Shown piece after piece: positions 45,201 through 57,420 of a stretch of DNA of 64,000 nt. Under the pieces are notes generated by a model that was not told the origin of the DNA, did not search any database, and worked only from the letters and a program-made list of their open reading frames with translations. Source of the stretch: Neospora caninum Liverpool (Eukaryota; Apicomplexa; Conoidasida; Eucoccidiorida; Sarcocystidae); assembly GCF_000208865.1 (NCBI RefSeq), contig NC_018391.1, positions 434,001 to 498,000 on the forward strand, given 5' to 3'. The stretch's first letter is position 1; each line of letters starts with the position of its first letter. Both the position numbers and the translations under genes were made by a program.

Positions 45201-48200
45201 GAGCGGACGCCGAGGAAACCGGGGGGCGGAAACGGCGGAGACGGGACGACAAACCGCGGCGTGGATCACGCAGGAAAGCGGCAGAAGTTGAAGAGGAGGA
45301 CGAGGAAGAAGATGAAGAAGAGGAGGAAGAGGAAGAAGATGAAGAAGAGGAGGAAGAGGAGGAAGAGGAAGATCTGGAGGCAGAAAAGGAAGAGGAGGAA
45401 GGAGAGGAAGAAGAAGAGGAGGAAGAGGAAGAGGAAACAAAGAGCGGTGTGCGAGACGGAGGAAGTGCTCGGACGGAGAGAAAGAGGCCAATCGGAGTGA
45501 AGAGAAGGGTTGCTCGATCGAGAGGAAAGACAGAAGAGGCCAAGAAATCTGAGACGACATTGGAAACGGACAGTCGCAGGCGATCAAGTGTAAGAACGCG
45601 AAGACAGCAACAGGAAGAGGAGGAGGAAGATGATGACGAAGACGAAAGTTTTGATGAACTGGACGCATTGGAAGCGGAACAGAATGCCGAGGAAAGTAGT
45701 GAAGAGGAAGAAGACGAGGAAGACGAGCAGGAAGAGGAAGACGAGCAGGAAGAGAAGGACGAGAAAGAGGAAGACGAAGAAGAAGAGAAGGAAGATGAGG
45801 AAGAGGAGGATGAGGAAGAGACAACGCGGGCGACTTCGCGAAGGAGAGGACGGCGAAGTGTAGCGCCTAACGAGAAAAAAGAAAAGGGTGGCGTGTCGAG
45901 AGAGACTGAAAATCGAGAAAATCGACGCCGAGAGAGGACTAAGGATGACGGCGAGAAGGGCGAGAAAGGAACCCCCCGCGCGCGCCGACAGAAACGTCGA
46001 GCTTCAGGATCTTCGAGAGCTTCGGGTCGGCGAGGGAGAGGCAAGAAAGACGATTCCGGAGAGGAAGAAGAGGAAGATGAAGAGGAAGATGAAGAAGAAG
46101 ATGAAGAAGAAGATGAAGAGGAAGATGAAGAGGAAGATGAGGAAGAGGAATATATGGATGAAGACGAAGATTATGAAGATAAAGAAGAGGAGACAGTCGT
46201 GGGGAGGAAGGGGAGACGAAGGCGTGGTGGGCGGCAGAGGAGCGGCCATGTTGCCCCCGCGGCCGTTCGAAAGAGAAGAAAGACCGCAGCAGAGGCGGAA
46301 GAAGAGAATGACGAGAAAGAGAGAGAAGAGAAGAAAGAGGAGGACGAGAAAGAGAGACAGAGAGAAGAGAAGAAAGAGGAGGAAGAGAAAGAGAGACAGA
46401 GGGAAGAGAAGAAAGAGAAGGAAGAGAGAGAGAGAGAAGAGAGTAAGGAGGAAGAGAGAGAGAGAGAAGAGAGGAAGGAGGAAGAGAGAGAGAGAGAAGA
46501 GAGTAAGGAGGAAGAGAGAGAGAGAGAAGAGAAGAAAGAGGAGGAAGAGAAGGACGGAGTTTCGCCGTTGCTTCGTGACGGCAGGAGACGGAGGTCGGTG
46601 GGCGCCGTCGCTCTTGGAAGGCCGATGCGGCCACGCAAGACGAAAGTTGACACTGACGAGCAGACTTCGCTTTTGACCGAAGACAAAGCGAGTGAAGACG
46701 TTCTTTCGGGTACCGAGGCAGCTCTGATTCTCCCGAATCGTTCGCGGCAAAAATCGAGGAAAGGCGAGGAGCCTACCTCGCTTCCGCTCGTGCGAGCGTC
46801 GCGCGCTTCCTCGTTTTTTGTCGCGGAAACAGGCCGCATAGGAGCTGGCGGCGCTCACCCGCGGCGATCTTGCTCAGCCGCTTTGGCGCCCGGGCTCCCG
46901 CCGGAGGTGCGCGTCAGCGACGTCTCCGCTGGTGAGAGAATCGCAGGTCGACGCCAGTCTACGTCTTTCCCTGTCTCTGTGTCTCCCGCCCTTCTCCAGG
47001 TGCCGACGCCTGCCGGCGGAGAGAGACACCGGAGACGCGAAGGCCTGTTAGGAGTGAGTAAGGACGACGGCGGTTTCGGCGGAGGCAGAGCCTCTGTGGT
47101 TCCTGCGGCGTCTCCCGTGGACTCGCCCTTTCTCATGTACTTTGACATGAAGCGAGAATACCCCTCGCCGTCGTCCTTCTCTCACCGCGGCTTCGAGGAA
47201 AGAAGACATCCGCTGAGACAAGGAGAGGAGGAAACCCGGAGCAGTGACGCCGTGGATGTACACCGCGGCCAAGGAGTGCCCCTCGAGCAAGGCGGCGTTG
47301 AGGGAGGCGGATTGAGTTCCGCGTGTGCGTCTCTCGGCGTTTCCCGGATCCGCCGAGGGGTTTACACGGACGATATGAACGAACAGGAAGAGGCGAGGGC
47401 GCGCGTCGAGAGACGAGGCGGTCTTGGCGCGTTGCTGCCGCCCGTTCCCGCGTCGGCTGAGGACCAGCGCGACGTTCTTCTCTGTCTCCATCGAGCCGGA
47501 ATCCAGTTACTGAATTTGTTCTTCCCTCGGGACGCGCACAGCTACGTCGGCAAGACGCCGCTGCAGCCGCTCCTGCGTTCGTATCCTCAAGATCTTCTTA
47601 TTGGTTTGAAGCATATCCTGTCTTCTCACTACATGCCACTGCTCTCCTTCCCGGACATCTACACCCTGCAACAACTCTATCTGTCTCCGCACCTCTCGCC
47701 CCCGCTGCGGCTGCTACTGTCGATCATCTTCGAAGAGCTGCCGAGGACCAACATGACTTACAAGTACCAGCAGTACGGCATTCTCGGCTTTGACGAGAAT
47801 CTGTGTCACCCTGGAAAAGTTCTCTTTGACGGCGGCCCCGGCTGCCAGGCGATCCACGCTGCTGAGTTCCGCGTCTTCTGGATGCGGCGCCACGGGCGCC
47901 GCTTGGGCCGGAGACGCGGCCCCGGCTGGGGCTCTAGAGCCCAACTCGCGGTCGGCAGGGGCAGCGCGGGCGAGCTGGTCGCGCACTGTGCGCCGTTCCA
48001 GTCTCCGCCGCCGCCGCTGCCTTTGTCTTCGCCGCCTGCGCATGCCGTGAACTGGGCCAGGGAAGAGCGGCTGAGATTCGACGGGGACAGACGGCTCCGA
48101 TGCGGCGAGAAAGCCGAGAGGCGAGAGCCCGACGCGAAGGACGACGCCGTCTCGAGCGTCTCCTGCATCTCAGACGGCTTCGACGACTTGGCCTCGCAAC

Positions 48201-51200
48201 CCGGCGCGTCCCCGCCGTGCCTGTCTCCGAAGCACCAGCTTACGCGTCTCCCGTCGACTCCGCAGTTCGTGGAGACTCCGGACCGAGACCGCGGCCTCGC
48301 TGGCCTGTTGGGTTCGCCTGGGTCGGCGTTTGCCGCTGGACTCGACGGCGGAGACGTCTTCACTCCCAGCACTGTGTTTGACCTTTTGGAGCCGTCGCGT
48401 CTCAACCCTCTCGCCGCGGCGCTTGCCTGCGACGCGGGGGCCCCGCCTTTCGGGCGCGGAGACACCTTTGGAGCCCAAGGCGCGGAAAAGGGGTCGCCGT
48501 TCTTCGGCGTGGGACTCCAGTGCACGTGCGGTTTGCGAGGCGAGGAACACAGGCGGCCGAGGGTGCGCGAAGAGAAGCCCCGCTTGGCAAGCGAGAACAA
48601 GCGAGCTACAGTCGACGACGCGACGCGAGCTCCAGTCGACGACGCGACGCGAGCTCCAGTCGACGACGCGCCCCAGGGGAGTGAAGGCGCGACTCCCGCT
48701 GACGCGCCTCCGAATGAAAGCGCTTCCGCAGGCAAAGCGCCGAGCGCCGCGGCGAACCCCGAGAAGGGCGTTTCAGAGCTCTTTGCGACGCCAGCACCGT
48801 TCCGGTGGATGAAGAAGGCGCTGGGGGCGATGCGAGGCCAAGCCGCGGGGCCGAAGAAGTCAGTTGTGAGAAATTTGGATTTTTACTTTCGGCAAAAGGG
48901 CGCAGCGCAGAGCTGCGAGAAGCCTGGATGGGCTGTGGGGGAGGCCCCGCCGGGGCCTGGCGCCGTCTCTTCGGCGTTTCTCGACGGCGAGGCGGCCTTC
49001 GCGGAGGCGCGGGAAGAGCCGCAGATTTCAAGCGCCAACGGAGACGGTCTCGTGAAGAAGCGCCAAGACGCGGCGACAAGTGTTTTCCACGGTCCTGCGC
49101 CGCTTTCTGCTTCGCTTCTCGACTCCAATCCTCCCGAGACACGACGCGACTCGGGCGGGTCTTTCCTCGCTTCCGAGGACAGGGCGGCTCCTGCGAGCCT
49201 CGACTCAGCTGTCTCCTCGCCTGCGCTCTCGGCCGCAGAGTCCCCCGAGGAAAGCGAGAACGAACGGCAGCTGGGTCCGGCGCGCGGGTGCGCCGGCGAG
49301 GTGGAGACACCGGCCGCCCGCGCAGGAGACGCCCTCGAGCGCGGGGGCGATTGCCGGGGCCCGCAGAGCGCGCCGAGCGGAGACGCGAAGCGAGCGCGAG
49401 GCTGCGAAGGAGACAGAGGAGACAGAGGCGTCTCCGGCGTCCCTGCGAAGCCGCAGCCGCATGCACTCGTGCCGCAAGATCGGTTCGTGGTCAGCTGGGA
49501 CGACGACGAGTGGATGCGATCCATCGAGTGCTTCCTCGACGACCTTTCTCTCTGTCCGAGCGCCGCTCCGTGTCCCGAGTCGTCTGCTTCTTTTTCGGAA
49601 AATTCTGTCCACGCTGCCACATGCCCACTCGCCCAGGGAGCTGCGCAGGCCTCGCGTCCCGGCCGCGTTCTCAATCCGCCCCTCTTTCCTTCCCAGTTGC
49701 CTCCACCGTCTCCTTTGTCTCCGCTCTCGCTCTCTTCTGTGTCGGCGCCTCTGGTCCCTGCGCGGCCGGCTGGCCCCGCGCCTCTCTGTCCGGCTCCAGG
49801 GCCGTGCACGTGTCGCGAGGTGATTGTTGTCGACGTGCAGAGCGACGCACAGCTTCGGAAGCGGATCTGGGACGTACAGACGCTGTTTGCGGGGTCTGCG
49901 GAGCTGTCGATACACCGGAAGATCGAGCTCTTGCGGCGGATGGTTCTGCGGAACATTAAGTGCGCGTCGACGGGGTACGGCGAACAAAAGGACGAACTGA
50001 AGCGACTGGCGACCGAGCACGACGGTTTCGTCTACCTCGGAGACGTCAAGTACGGCTTCTCCCGACACATGGCGCTCTTGTTCAAAGTCCTCTGCGACGT
50101 CTCGCAGATCCCGTGCCGCGTCATGCGCCCCACAGTCCCCTTCGAGGACGAGGAGACACTTGGAGACAGTGGAGCCAGGGCGTCGGGTGCGCCGGGGGGA
50201 GGCCCCGAGACGCTCGCAGAGGAGGGGAAACCCTGTGCGGCCTCAGAGAACGACGAGAGCTTCCAGAGGAGACTTCTCGGAGGCGAGCCTGACCGGTCTC
50301 GCCAGCGAGCGCGCCGCGACGGGAGACTCCCCGATCGGTCCCAGGCGGATGGGTTTGCGAGGCGCGAAGACGAAGAGGAGTTTGTGTACAACGTGGTGTT
50401 GGTGAAGGGGGCGGCGAATTCGGCGCTCGAGCAGTTGATTCCGATCATCTGGACGCAGAACGCGTCTTCCCTCGCTCTCTGGAGACGTCATCGGCAGCAC
50501 GCGGATCTCGGCGCGAAGCGATCAGAGGACGTGCGAAGGCCGTTTGTCTCCGAAGACCGCGACAGAAAACGCGGGAGACACTCTTCGCTCCTCGTGGACT
50601 TCCTCGCCTCCGGCTTCGTGCGGCTGAACCCGCCGACGTTCTCCATTCCGCTCCCGAGGCGCCTGCGCGCCCTCCAACGGCGAATGGAGCTCGGAGCCGC
50701 AGGCGCGGCGAGCGCCTGGGGCTGTGTGTCGAAGCGACTTCTCCCCGAGCGAGTCCCGTCGCTGCGCGACAAGGCGAAGGACGCGGGGTCGAGTGCAGGG
50801 ACTCCAAACGAGAGCTGTGGAGACGCAGGCGACGCAGACGACGCAGTGCCCTGTCGAGTTTCCCGGCCTTTCAACTACTTCAAACACGGCTGGGTTGACC
50901 GCCGGAGACCGCATGCATCCCACTGTTGTTGCTGCGCGGGGCGCGCGACGCCGTGCCTCGAGAGCGACCGCGGCGGGGGCCCAGCGGAAGGGACAGCCGG
51001 GGAGACAACTGCAAGCGACGCAGGAAGGGACAGCATGCAATTCGAGCCAACCAGAGGCGAGCTCGAGAGTGGGGCAATGCCCAACGAGGAAGTTGAAAAG
51101 TCTGAACGAGAAGCCGGCCTGGGCGTCTCGCCAGTGGGAGATAAGCAGCATCGCCAGCACGCGGATCTCGATCGCCTTCTGCTGGCGTAAGAACCTCCTT

Positions 51201-53427
51201 CGCTTTAGCCTCGATCCGTCTGGAACGCCTTTCCGGCACACACGAGCGCTGTCTCGAGCGTCTTTTTCGCGCTCTCCTCTCTTCCGTGTTGACGGGTCAG
51301 GGCTGCGGGTCTTTTGCCTTCGCGCTCCGCTTATCCTTCCGCGCTAGCAGCGCCTCCCAGAGGACGTGACACGGCACTTTTGCCAAGGCCGCAGAATCCA
51401 CAGAAACCGCCTAAAAACGAGGCTTCAGCGGAGGGGACTCGCGAGAAATGCGTCCTACACTTCAGGCATACAGGATACACACATACACGTACATCTATGT
51501 ATATATATATATATATATATATACATAGATGTATATATATGTATGTGTGTGCATTTATGGAATCCACCTATATCTGTGTCTGCCCCTCCGTCAATCCTGG
51601 TGTGTGCACGCCTGTGTCGACGTAGGGAGGCAGACGCTTTTTTTCGACACTGCGACGATGCGTGCGCTCCGCGGCTGTCTCGGTTTTTTGGTCTTGAAGT
51701 GGTGACTTGGGTTTGAACACGCCCCCGCCTTTTCTCTTCTTTCTCCTGCTTTTGCAGCGCGAGCGGCGCTTCGGCGTTTGTGTCGCTGACCGGGACGCCC
51801 TCGTCTGCCGTCTCTTCCACGGAGTTGGACCTGGACGCGTTCTTCGAGTTTCGCGAGAAGCTTGGAAAAGGCAGCTTCGGGGAGGTTTGGCGAGTGCGGC
51901 TCAAGAGCGACACGCAGGCTCTCGCCTTCCCGCGCAAGGCGAGCGAAGAGAGCAAGGAAGACGGGAGGCGAAACCGCGAGAAGAAGCGGTGCCGAGATGA
52001 CAAGACAGACGCGGCCGACAGAGAGAAGGACGAGACGCTCGGGACGGAAGCCGAGGAGGGAGAGAAAGAAAGGACGGATCGGCGAGAAGAGAAACCAGAT
52101 GCGTGGACGCGAACGACACAAGAGCCCCTAGAGAACCTGGAAACTGAACGTGCACGACCCGAATACGCCCTCAAACTTGTCCCGAAAAGGTGGGGCAAAT
52201 TTCGAACACTTTCCAGGCCTCTTTCTTTGCATCCCTTCGCTCGCTCCGCAAAACGTCTTCTTTTCCTCCAACGCGGCTCGTCTTTGCGCTTGTCCGAGAC
52301 TCCCGCGTATTTTCTCGTTTTTTCTCGTTTTTTTCTTCGTGTTTTGCTTCCTTGTTCTCTTTTTTCTCCTGTCCTCGCTCTTCTCTCCTTGTTTCTCTGC
52401 CCAGACAAAAGTGCCGCGTTTCCGCTCTGCATTGTTCGCAGCGAGGAGAACCTGCCGGAAGCCGAGATCATGCGCAGTTACTCGCACCCCCGCGTGGTAC
52501 CCTTCCTCGGCGTCTTTGAGGGATTCCAGATGTTGGAAGATCGCAGCAAGAAGAAGGTGAAAATATCTTCGTTCTGTTTCCTCATGGACATTGCCGACCA
52601 GTCGCTAGGTAGGACAAGGCTTTTTGGCGGCATCCAGTGTGTATCGCTTTTCCCCCTTTTCCCGAGTTGCCGTAAGGCATCCCAGACAGCCAAACACTCA
52701 ACGCAGAACGGTTTCGGGGGAACGCTATTCCAGGACGAACTGACGCACACCACACATAACGAAAAGCTGTGTCTTGAGTGCGTGCGCACGGGAAACGTGC
52801 AAAGAACTAGAGTTCAAACTCCGAATCTCGTTTCAAACACTTCGACGCGCGCCCATCCATGGGAGGTTCCCGAGAGTTTGGTCCGGAGGCGGCGGATCGG
52901 TGAAAAAATTGAAGCTCTGGGGGTCTTCGACTTCCGTAGTATCCACTTTGTTTCTCAGTCTTTCCTGAGCAGATGTGTCTCGTACGGGGGCTCTGGAAAA
53001 AGAAGCGAAAACTGTATCTGAAATGTGGGATCTTTCTTGAGGTGGGTTTTGCTTTCTTCCTGCGAAAAGCGCATTTTGAGACAAAGGGAGAATTCGCTGG
53101 GCGCGTCGGGGCGTGGCGTGCGTGCAGAGAGTCTCCTGGAAGAGCACGAGAAAGCAAACACCTGTATCGACGTGGAATTCATCCTGACGATTCTCCTCGA
53201 CACTGCTCGCGGGATGAACTATCTTCACTCCCCCAGCGCGACGAAGCCTCACCTGCTTCATCGAGACTTGAAGCCAGCGAACATTCTTCTCAAGGTGCGC
53301 GACACCCGACAGAAAAAAACAGAAAGACAGGACAAAAGACGCGCACCTTACTGTCAGCCAAAATCGCCTGTGGATATCTGCATCCATGTTTGTACTCATT
53401 TCTGTCCGCGCCTCCCTGAGTTTATCC

Positions 53428-53459
<32 letters not shown>

Positions 53460-53831
53460 ACATATATATGCATATACATATATACATGCATATACATGTA
53501 CAGATAGAGAAATGCGGGTGTCTTCTTAGTGCGGCCCTCTGTCTCTCTATCCGTAGATGTATATTCTTGCACATTGCTTTGCACATTTTCATTTTAGAGA
53601 GAGAGGGACAGAGTTTCCGGGAGTTGAGGTGTTTTTTCTTCAGGACGGCCGCGCTATGGTGACCGACTTTGGGGTGGCCCGTGTGGCAGAAGTTTCCTTC
53701 GAGCACGAAATGACTCAAGGACCCGGAACAGAGGTGAGAATTCTCTTCTTTTCCGTCCACGCGTCGAAGCCAAGAGCCGCCCCTCTCGCCGCAAAAAAGC
53801 CCTCAAAAAGACATCTGAAAAGGCCTCTCTC

Positions 53832-53873
<42 letters not shown>

Positions 53874-56701
53874 ATGTACTCTGGAGCATTCGTCTCTACT
53901 TTTTATGTGTGTAGATTCGTCTGTGTTTTGCCATATGTGTGGACGATGCATGATAATATTTCTTCGACATGCATGCAGAGACGCGTTCATCACTTTCGAT
54001 TCCGCCGCGGACTCCTAGGCGCGCATGCATATAGATACGCAGAAATGCGTTGAACTTATGTCTGCACACATGGCTGTGTCGTTCGCCAAAGTGTTGGAGT
54101 TGCGTTCCTTTGGTGTGGAGCTTTCACGAGGAGTGTTGCGTTTGTTTTTACCGGAAAAGCAACAAAGGAGGCGGCAGCAACGTGCTCTTTTTTGGAAACG
54201 TTCACAGGAAGAGAAGAAATGTCCCCGGAGACGACTTTACACACACACACACACACATCCACACTTCACATTTTTACGCGAGGAGCGCAGCAGCGCGGTC
54301 CTCGTCCTCGCCGCTCCACCTTTTTGCTGTCTCGTTTCTCATCTTTTTCAGTCCGTTTTCCCCCCTCTTGCGTATACGCGCCATGTCTTCTCGCGGTTTC
54401 ACCTTTCTCTTCTACGTGCCTACGTTTCTTCAGCTTTCGTGTGCTCGGCCTGATCTGCCTTTTTTTCCGTCTGTGGAGCGGTTGTTCTTTTTCATCTTCA
54501 GGGGTACATTGCGCCGGAGCAGCGAACGGCGGCGTACGACCGCCCCGCAGACGTTTGGGCGTTCGGCGTCGTTTGTGCGCGGCTGCTCGGCCTGCGCGAG
54601 TGGAAGAAACTGAGCGAACCTCAACACCGCGTCTCGCTCGCCGATTTCGCTCTGAAAGACGCTTTCCTCATCAACCTCTGTCTCGCCTGTCTCGAGCGCC
54701 GCCCGCTCATGCGTCCCACGTTTCACCAAATCGTCCAGTAAGTCCCCCGTTTGAGCAGGAAACGGCGCGAGTGTTTTTCGCGAGAAAGAACGCGCATGCG
54801 GTCGGAAGAGCCCCCGGAGACGCCGTCTGGCAGCGAGTGAGAAAATTTTCATATCCCTTCTTCTCTGCCGGTCTTCCCTCAGGCGGCTGATCGACAAAAT
54901 CTTCCGCGTCGAGTTCGAGAGGATCCTTCGGACTCCCTACCGCAACTGCCTGCCTCTCCTCCACCTCGAAAATCCGTTTTTCGCGTCTCCCTCGTCCCTC
55001 GCTTCTCTCGCTCCGCGTCAACCTTCACGTGCGCTGGAGGCCGTCGGGCGCGGAGGCCGATTTGGAGACACGTGTGGGGAGGCGAAGGAGGCGGTGGGTA
55101 TTGAGGGGCGAAGCGACGAAGAGAAGAGCGGCGCGAATACGCCTTTCCGCTCGCCGTCTCTGTTTCCAGCAAAGGCGCTGTCGCTCGTCGAATGTGAGGA
55201 GACAGGCGCTGACGATGCGCGAGCAAAGAGTCCAAGTGAGAGGAAGGCGACATCGTCGGCAGGAAGTGGAAAGAGGGAGAGCCGAGAGTCCCCGCAATCT
55301 GCGAAGAGACAGAGAAAAGGGAATGATCTGGAAGAGGCGTGTACAGCTCTCGGAATCGAGGACGAGCGGTACTTTTCCGGGGAGGAGAGGCTCGAGGCGT
55401 CTCTAGCGACTGCGCCTGAAAAAGCTCCAGGGAACCCCCTGCCGGATCCCGACGTAGACCCAGAAGAAGAGGAAGGATTTTTCTCGCGCGCGCGGTTTCG
55501 ATCCGACAGACGTGCGCGGCCTCTCCTGTCGTCAGGAGACACTTCTCCAGTCAGCACGGAGCACGAGCAGGTCGGCGACGCAGACTGCCCCAGCGCCGAG
55601 AGAAACGACGGCGAGGGAGAAAGCGGGAAGAACGAGGAAGAACGCGAGGGAGAAGGCGGGAAGAACGAGAAGAAAAGCGATGAAAGCGTGCGTGTCGACC
55701 GTGGATGCGCACCTGCGATTGGGACTCCGCCTCGAGGCGCCTCATCTATTGTTCAGAAGAAAGCTGCGAGTCCGGCGGCGAAGAAGAAACTATGGAAACC
55801 AGGCACACCGGTTTCGCCCCGAGTTCCTCAAAGGCCCTCGTCTTCGTCTTCCTCGTCTTCGTCTTCCTCTTCGTCTTCTTCCTCTTCATCTTCTTCGTCT
55901 TCCCCGTCTTCTTCGTCGTCTTCTCCCTCCTCGGTGTCCTCGCTTTCGCCGGTGGACGGTCGGTCGAAGCGCGCGCAGTCGCCAGTTCGCGGACGGGGCG
56001 AGAGCGAAGAAAATCGCCGGAGAGGCTCGGCTCCACGGAAGGAGGCGAGGCGAGGCGAAAGACCAGCGCAGTCGCCGGACAAGGAACGCGGAAGCTGGCG
56101 TCGCGCAACTCCAGGGAAAGAACGGAGGCCGCCGGAGAGAAACGCTGGGAGATCGCCTACGCAGAGCGCCGTTCAGCGGTCGCCCAAACCTGTCGCTTCC
56201 TCGTCTTCCCTTTCTTCGCCTCTCTCTCGCTTCGACGAGGCAGGCATGCGGGGCGCAGAAGGTTTCCTCCGCCAGGCTTTTACGCGAGCAAACCGCAGCC
56301 AAGTGAACGAGAATCCGCGGACCTCGGTCTCTCCTGCTTCGCCTTTCTCTCCCTCTTCTCCGGCTGGGCTGTCTGCGCGCTCCGGCTCTCTCCCGAGAAC
56401 CCGCGTGGCGGGCGAAGGCGCGCCTGGTCCAGTGGCGGGACACAGCCCCGCGTCCCGGCCGTTCGCCTCGCATGGCGATTCTCCCTCGCGCTCCGGGGAC
56501 TCGGCAAAATCTCCGGGGCTCGCGTGCCGTGGCGCTTCTCCGCTCTCGCCGTCTGCCGCGAAGCCTTCCGAGAGTTCTTTCCCCGCTTCTCCCGGCTCCG
56601 AGCGCGTCGCGTCCGATCTCGCCTCGCGCGGCCAGGCTGTGCACGCCTCTAGGGTGCCCTCGGCTTCCGCGGCGCCGACCGCCACAGGGAACCGTGAGTA
56701 A
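42204..56701 (+). CDS. Giant TKL-family kinase: LRR + acidic + EDR1 + kinase, 10 exons
   Basis: Predicted Ser/Thr kinase of the TKL group. Exons 42204-42897, 43201-43355, 43674-44522, 44891-51186, 51758-52189, 52442-52608, 53128-53294, 53644-53733, 54502-54737 and 54883-56701 keep phase and give about 3634 aa. Residues 190-610 carry leucine-rich repeats ([35 protein letters not shown]). A Glu-rich region follows (about 690-1120). The EDR1/CTR1 domain is split: [15 protein letters not shown] (about 1521), then [17 protein letters not shown] (about 2210), [20 protein letters not shown] (about 2283), [11 protein letters not shown] and [16 protein letters not shown]. Kinase (about 2690-3030): [62 protein letters not shown]; all catalytic residues are present. 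About 85 residues are inserted between the Gly loop and the Lys. The C-tail is Ser/Arg-rich. It may be the T. gondii TKL1 counterpart (recalled, not checked). Stop TAA lies in CCGTGAGTAA, a good donor, so a further exon is possible. Confidence 0.94.
44603..44700. repeat. (TA)n / (TATATATT)n array in TKL intron 3
   Basis: AT-rich microsatellite in the intron 44523-44890, between the leucine-rich-repeat exon and the 6.3-kb exon 4. Six-frame ORFs that run through it give spurious Tyr/Ile repeats. Confidence 0.9.
45280..46560 (+). repeat. Acidic coding repeats in TKL kinase exon 4
   Basis: Tandem GAG/GAA/GAT codons. Sub-arrays include an approximately 12-bp unit coding EEDE (46065-46150) and a 30-bp unit coding alternating [10 protein letters not shown] and [10 protein letters not shown] (46425-46545). 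The product is one of the longest Glu runs in the window. Confidence 0.9.
48601..48672 (+). repeat. 24-bp coding tandem repeat (VDDATRAP)
   Basis: Three copies of a 24-base unit in TKL exon 4, within the insert that splits the EDR1 domain. The third copy diverges at its end (VDDAPQ). Confidence 0.85.
51495..51545. repeat. (TA)n array in TKL intron 4
   Basis: AT run flanked by inverted CATAGATGTA-like arms, in the intron 51187-51757. Confidence 0.85.
53427..53500. repeat. (TA)n / TACATA array in TKL intron 7
   Basis: AT-rich array in the intron 53295-53643, between the HRDLKPAN exon and the DFG exon. Confidence 0.85.
53838..53872. repeat. (TA)n array in TKL intron 8
   Basis: Pure AT run in the intron 53734-54501, after the DFG exon. 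Confidence 0.9.
55839..55930 (+). repeat. Poly-serine coding run in TKL C-tail
   Basis: About 28 consecutive Ser/Pro codons (TCG, TCT, TCC) in the last exon. Confidence 0.85.
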
Positions 56702-57420
56702 CCCCTCTCAGACGCGCATGCGGAAGTCTTTGCTCGGCGATTCTCGGCTGACACACGCGCGCCGGCTTGGCTGAAAAGAAAAACGAGGAGAGAGAAGAAA
56801 AGACACGACTCCGCACACGCTGCGCATCTGGGAGTCGAGATCCTCGCGCGAGGAAGAGGAGAAGGTTTGGTTCTGCGTCTTTTTATTTTATTCGTCTCAA
56901 ACTGGCCTTTTTCCCGAGAGTCTCTTCTCTCTCCTTCGCGTCTTTCTACTCTCTGCGCCATGTCCCCCAAGTTGCTTTACTCCTCTTTTTTTGTATATAT
57001 GCGTGTATCTATATAGTATAGAAATGCATTTATCTTCATATATACGCGGATTTGTATCTTTAGAACTCGTTATATGCAAATGTACATGTCGCGCATGTGG
57101 CTGCTCACGTGTGCGAATGTGTGCGTCGCCCCATGGCGATGCCCTGTTCTCTCCATGGAAGCTCGGCAGGGCGTTTTTTCTCTTGTCAAACAACATCCGG
57201 TACGAACGGAAAATGCATCTGCCTTTGTCTCCTAGGCTCCTATTCGCGCGTGAGGAGCGTCTGTGTCTTCGCTGCGATTTTCGTCTTTTTCGCTGCACGT
57301 CGTTGCTGCTTCGACGCTCACTTTCCCAGACCGTCGAACTTCATAGCCACACAGTTTGCCATCTCTCGAGCAGAGGCCGAGAAGACACCATAAAGAGGTT
57401 TTCTCGTGGAGCGAGGCGAA

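Noticed and set aside
44718..46634. Several long minus-strand ORFs rich in Ser/Leu/Pro
   Set aside because: Complement of the GAG/GAA acidic repeats of the kinase; low complexity only.
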